Shown here: positions 6,813 to 8,396 of the stretch, in pieces
Position numbering within the stretch: the stretch's first letter is position 1
How the letters are laid out: each line of letters opens with the position of its first letter
Assembly (NCBI GenBank): GCA_019242465.1
Contig: JAFAVL010000372.1
Span: 1 to 8,396 of the forward strand
DNA length: 8,396 nucleotides
Reading direction: 5' to 3'
DNA from: Chroococcidiopsidaceae cyanobacterium CP_BM_RX_35
Lineage (GTDB): Bacteria > Cyanobacteriota > Cyanobacteriia > Cyanobacteriales > Chroococcidiopsidaceae
Position numbers and translations under genes: made by a program
The notes under the pieces: generated by a model
Seen by the model: the letters and a program-made list of their open reading frames with translations, nothing else
What the model was told of the DNA's origin: nothing
Database searches by the model: none

Positions 6813-7172
6813 ATGAACGCTACGAAATTTACCCAAATTCTAACGACCGTATTGCTTCTGGGTGAACTCTCAGCAATGGCAGCATACAGTCAACCTAAAC
6901 CAGCTCCTACTAGGCTTGAAACCAGGCCGAATACGTCCACAGTCGATCTTGCACAAGTTACCTGCCAATCAGTTTTGAAAATGTCTAACGAAGATCGGGC
7001 TTATACTCTAATCTTTTTTCACGGTTATATAAGTGGAAAGAATAATGAAAGGCTGGTGGATACTGCCGAATTAACCGCCATTACCGGCAAGATTGCTGAT
7101 GCTTGTAATGCTCATCCTGAAACGCCACTGATGCAGGTGTTTACTCAATTTCGTTCTACAGCTCAAAAGTAA
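6813..7172 (+). CDS. HdeA/HdeB-like periplasmic protein
   Basis: The 119-aa protein has a signal peptide at about 1-27 (hydrophobic 9-24, then A-Y-S-Q) and a Thr/Pro-rich linker to about 43. The core resembles HdeA/HdeB: V-D-L-A-Q-V-T-C51, M-S-N-E-D-R, then F-x-x-G-Y-I-S-G-K, and C98 with P102 after it. The two cysteines match the single disulfide of HdeA. In enterobacteria HdeA and HdeB are acid-activated periplasmic chaperones; for cyanobacterial members this is inference from fold. AGGAG at 6801-6805 gives a strong start 7 bp downstream. It follows the glycine-zipper gene by 25 bp and is probably cotranscribed, making an envelope-protein pair inside the metal cassette. Confidence 0.75.
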   Translation: MNATKFTQILTTVLLLGELSAMAAYSQPKPAPTRLETRPNTSTVDLAQVTCQSVLKMSNEDRAYTLIFFHGYISGKNNERLVDTAELTAITGKIADACNAHPETPLMQVFTQFRSTAQK

Positions 7173-7183
7173 CGTTTAGACTA

Positions 7184-7633
7184 CTAGTCCACCAGAGAAG
7201 TTATGACGGGTTGGGTAGTGATATAGCAACCGATAATTTTTCGAGAATTGCGATCAATCGCTAGCCAGATATAAACCTCGTTTTTCTTGTGATCGACAAA
7301 TGACCACATTTCATCACATTCAATGGTCAATTTACCTGGTGGTTTTCCTGAAACCTTTATCTGGCGCGAAGTCTGATCCAGCTTTTGACTCACATAATCT
7401 TGCAGCCAAGACCAACTTACTTGAGTCACTCTGGCAATTCCTCGCAATGATATTCTCTCCAGTAAGAGTCGATCAATCAGTTGTTTGATTTCCTTTGAAA
7501 CAGTTATTTTAGTGGGATTGACAACAAATTGGCTACCACAGCTTTGACATTGATATTTTGACTTGCTATTATGAGCTGAACCATTTTTAATCAGATGCGG
7601 AGAACCACAGGCTGGACAGACTTGTTCTGGAAT
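7184..7633 (-). pseudogene. Truncated IS1-family transposase
   Basis: Reading on the minus strand from 7633, the fragment has a zinc-finger CPAC...CQSC (C-x2-C twice) and K-N-G-S-A-H-N. A helix-turn-helix follows, R-L-L-L-E-R-I-S-L-R-G-I-A-R-V-T. Then comes the start of the DDE domain: E-C-D-E-M-W-S-F-V-D and Y-I-W-L-A-I-D-R-N-S-R-K-I-I-G-C-Y-I. Homology stops near 7220. The second catalytic Asp (C-Y-T-D-F-W type) and everything after are missing, so it cannot be active. The frame is open upstream to an ATG at 7798, but that part does not look like IS1. Relatives I recall start M-P-E-N; here the matching codon at 7631-7633 is ATT (I-P-E-Q), so the start may also be lost. Confidence 0.82.
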
Positions 7634-7663
7634 TCTTTCACATTTATCTGGGGTAACTCTACC

Positions 7664-8009
7664 GAATCTCGTGCTAGATTGGATAGCCGTACTATGAATG
7701 AGAAAAGTAAGAACGCTAAAATTGTTGTCATCAAAAATGCTGATTTTGTCGGTGATTTTTGGGAAATTAATTGCATTAGATAATATTGTACAGGACATCG
7801 ACGGGACAAGGGTTCTACCTCACCACTACTTCCATATCACTAAGAAATTTTGGGAGTGGCTGCTTAAAACTGTTGATCGCCCAGCAAGTTTTGTCCCTTT
7901 TCTAATTTTTGCAACAGAACTGGTCAGAGATTATGAGCGATTGCCAGAAACCTCAGAAGCATTGCGTTATCTTGCCATGATTCGGATCATGATCAGATGT
8001 TTGACCTAA
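7664..8009 (+). pseudogene. Decayed 3' part of an IS5-family transposase
   Basis: The clearest piece is the C-terminus, L-V-R-D-Y-E-R-L-P-E-T-S-E-A-L then Y-L-A-M-I-R-I-M-I-R, which matches the end of IS5-family DDE transposases. Upstream in the same frame, I-V-Q-D-I-D-G-T-R-V-L-P-H-H recalls the E-I-V-x-R-x-D-x-x-x-G-F-x-V-L-P-R-R region, with the catalytic V-E-R-T-F stretch degraded. Before about 7785 the match moves to another frame (I-K-N-A-D-F-V-G-D-F against the A-D-x-x-Y-x-G-x-F block), implying a frameshift. No start codon or 5' half is present, and the IS1-type fragment abuts its left edge. The stop at 8007-8009 lies 15 bp before the right inverted repeat, as expected for such an element. 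Confidence 0.65.
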
Positions 8010-8199
8010 AATTTGACCTCTCATCACTTCTGAAACATCCTCTAACAAGGGTTGTTTTTAAACCGATTAAAATCGTTATTACAGATAGTTGAAAAATAGC
8101 AAAAATTTCTTGAGTTGAGGTGTTATCAATAATTGTCAAGACGACATTAGTAACAACAATAACAAACAGCAAATAACCATTTGTGAGCTTTTCTATCAT
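7993..8199 (-). pseudogene. Small membrane protein truncated by the mobile-unit border
   Basis: From ATG 8199 the minus-strand frame encodes 68 aa with two likely membrane spans, about 8-25 and 32-48. The last 17 or so residues (from about V-R-G-C-F-R-S-D-E-R) are encoded by the inverted repeat and transposase tail, so the native C-terminus seems to have been replaced on insertion. The ribosome binding site is weak (AAAGAAAA). The region is much more AT-rich than the core genes. No family is recognised; it could also be a chance frame in AT-rich DNA. It lies on the same strand as, and 65 bp downstream of, the partial gene at the window end. Confidence 0.35.
8024..8042 (-). repeat. Right terminal inverted repeat of the IS5-derived unit
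   Basis: Read on the minus strand from 8042 it gives GAGGATGTTTCA then GAAGTGA, inverted relative to 5055-5073 with two mismatches. TAA follows outside at 8043-8045, matching the TAA left of the unit. Confidence 0.55.
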
Positions 8200-8264
8200 A
8201 AAAAATTTTCTTTAGCAGCTAATTATGATTTTTTGTAAAGACAAGTTTCACCAAACATAATCTT

Positions 8265-8396
8265 TTAGCTAATATTGTCAGTGTGTTTTTGACTTTTTGA
8301 ACTCTCACGCTTTTGACTAAGCAAATTTAGCGATCGCTCGAGACCATAGAGGAGAACAACAACAAAAACAACCAGCCAAAACCAGAGCTGAGGTGG
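8265..8396 (-). CDS. C-terminal end of a membrane-associated protein (runs off the window)
   Basis: An open minus-strand frame enters at the window edge and ends at TAA (8265-8267), giving 43 codons. It begins with a strongly hydrophobic span, P-P-Q-L-W-F-W-L followed by a run of Val and Leu to about residue 17. Then comes a charged tail, L-E-R-S-L-N-L-L-S-Q-K-R-E and a polar Ser/Lys end. This is the layout of a membrane protein ending in one last span plus a cytoplasmic basic tail. The HIP1 octamer lies inside it. The family cannot be named from this piece; transporter permeases often end this way. Confidence 0.6.
   Translation of the reverse strand, partial: PPQLWFWLVVFVVVLLYGLERSLNLLSQKRESSKSQKHTDNIS
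8330..8337. repeat. HIP1 octamer GCGATCGC
   Basis: One exact copy of the palindrome that is highly over-represented in many cyanobacterial genomes. It supports the taxonomic assignment. Confidence 0.8.

Larger units (their letters stand above)
5054..8042 (+). mobile_element. Putative IS5-derived mobile unit carrying a metal-efflux cassette
   Basis: The segment is bounded by 19-bp inverted repeats (5055-5073 and 8024-8042, 17 of 19 identical). It is flanked by TAA at 5051-5053 and 8043-8045, as expected for a short target duplication. The right end carries the C-terminal remnant of an IS5-family transposase on the plus strand, ending 15 bp before the right repeat. This is the normal layout of an IS5-type element. 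Instead of the transposase 5' half, the interior holds the regulator, efflux, glycine-zipper and HdeA-like genes plus an IS1-type fragment. It may be a transporter-IS or mobile cassette with passengers, or the result of several separate insertions and deletions. A random 17/19 match in a window of this size is possible, so the transposase remnant is the main support. Confidence 0.5.

Noticed and set aside
7205..7672. Target-site duplication flanking the IS1-type fragment
   Set aside because: The 9-bp sequences outside the candidate ends (GACGGGTTG and GAATCTCGT) do not match.
7634..7798. N-terminal extension of the IS1-type fragment to ATG 7798
   Set aside because: The added residues do not resemble IS1 transposases and the DNA reads better as IS5 remnant on the other strand.

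Overview
The window looks like chromosomal DNA from a cyanobacterium. The best clues are a CGLD27/Ycf36 gene (a family of cyanobacteria and plastids), an rsfS-yqeK pair with cyanobacterial-type proteins, an initiator tRNA with encoded CCA, one HIP1-type GCGATCGC octamer, and IS5- and IS1-type remnants of kinds I associate with cyanobacteria. These are family recognitions from the sequence alone; no search was run.

Positions 1-919 hold two poorly characterised small reading frames: a possible Cys-rich remnant and an exported or lipoprotein-like protein with an internal duplication. Positions 959-4500 are core genome: queE (7-deazaguanine synthesis) on the minus strand, diverging from yqeK (HD-domain Ap4A hydrolase), rsfS (ribosome silencing factor), a CGLD27 membrane protein overlapping rsfS by 4 bp, and an asparaginase of the PF06089 type. 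Between yqeK and rsfS lies a two-tier hairpin.

Positions 4501-5042 hold an initiator tRNA-fMet gene with its own promoter and a strong hairpin terminator. A free-standing gene of the group I intron-associated PD-(D/E)XK endonuclease family follows. That family includes I-Ssp6803I, encoded in a group I intron in tRNA-fMet of Synechocystis. Here the tRNA gene is intact and intronless, with the nuclease-like gene 89 bp downstream, shorter than its family and diverging in the C-terminal half.

Positions 5054-8042 look like a mobile unit. They are bounded by 19-bp inverted repeats (17/19 identical) and flanked by TAA on both sides. The right end carries the decayed 3' part of an IS5-family transposase reading towards the right repeat. 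Inside are a CmtR-type ArsR regulator with a palindromic operator over its -10 box, a CDF-family cation efflux protein lacking the cytoplasmic domain, a glycine-zipper lipoprotein-like protein, an HdeA/HdeB-like periplasmic protein, and a truncated IS1-family transposase. I read this as a metal-efflux and envelope-stress cassette carried by, or trapped in, an IS5-derived element whose transposase is now dead.

Positions 8043-8396 are AT-rich. They hold a small membrane-protein frame on the minus strand that runs into the element border and looks truncated by it, and the C-terminal end of another minus-strand gene that runs off the window.
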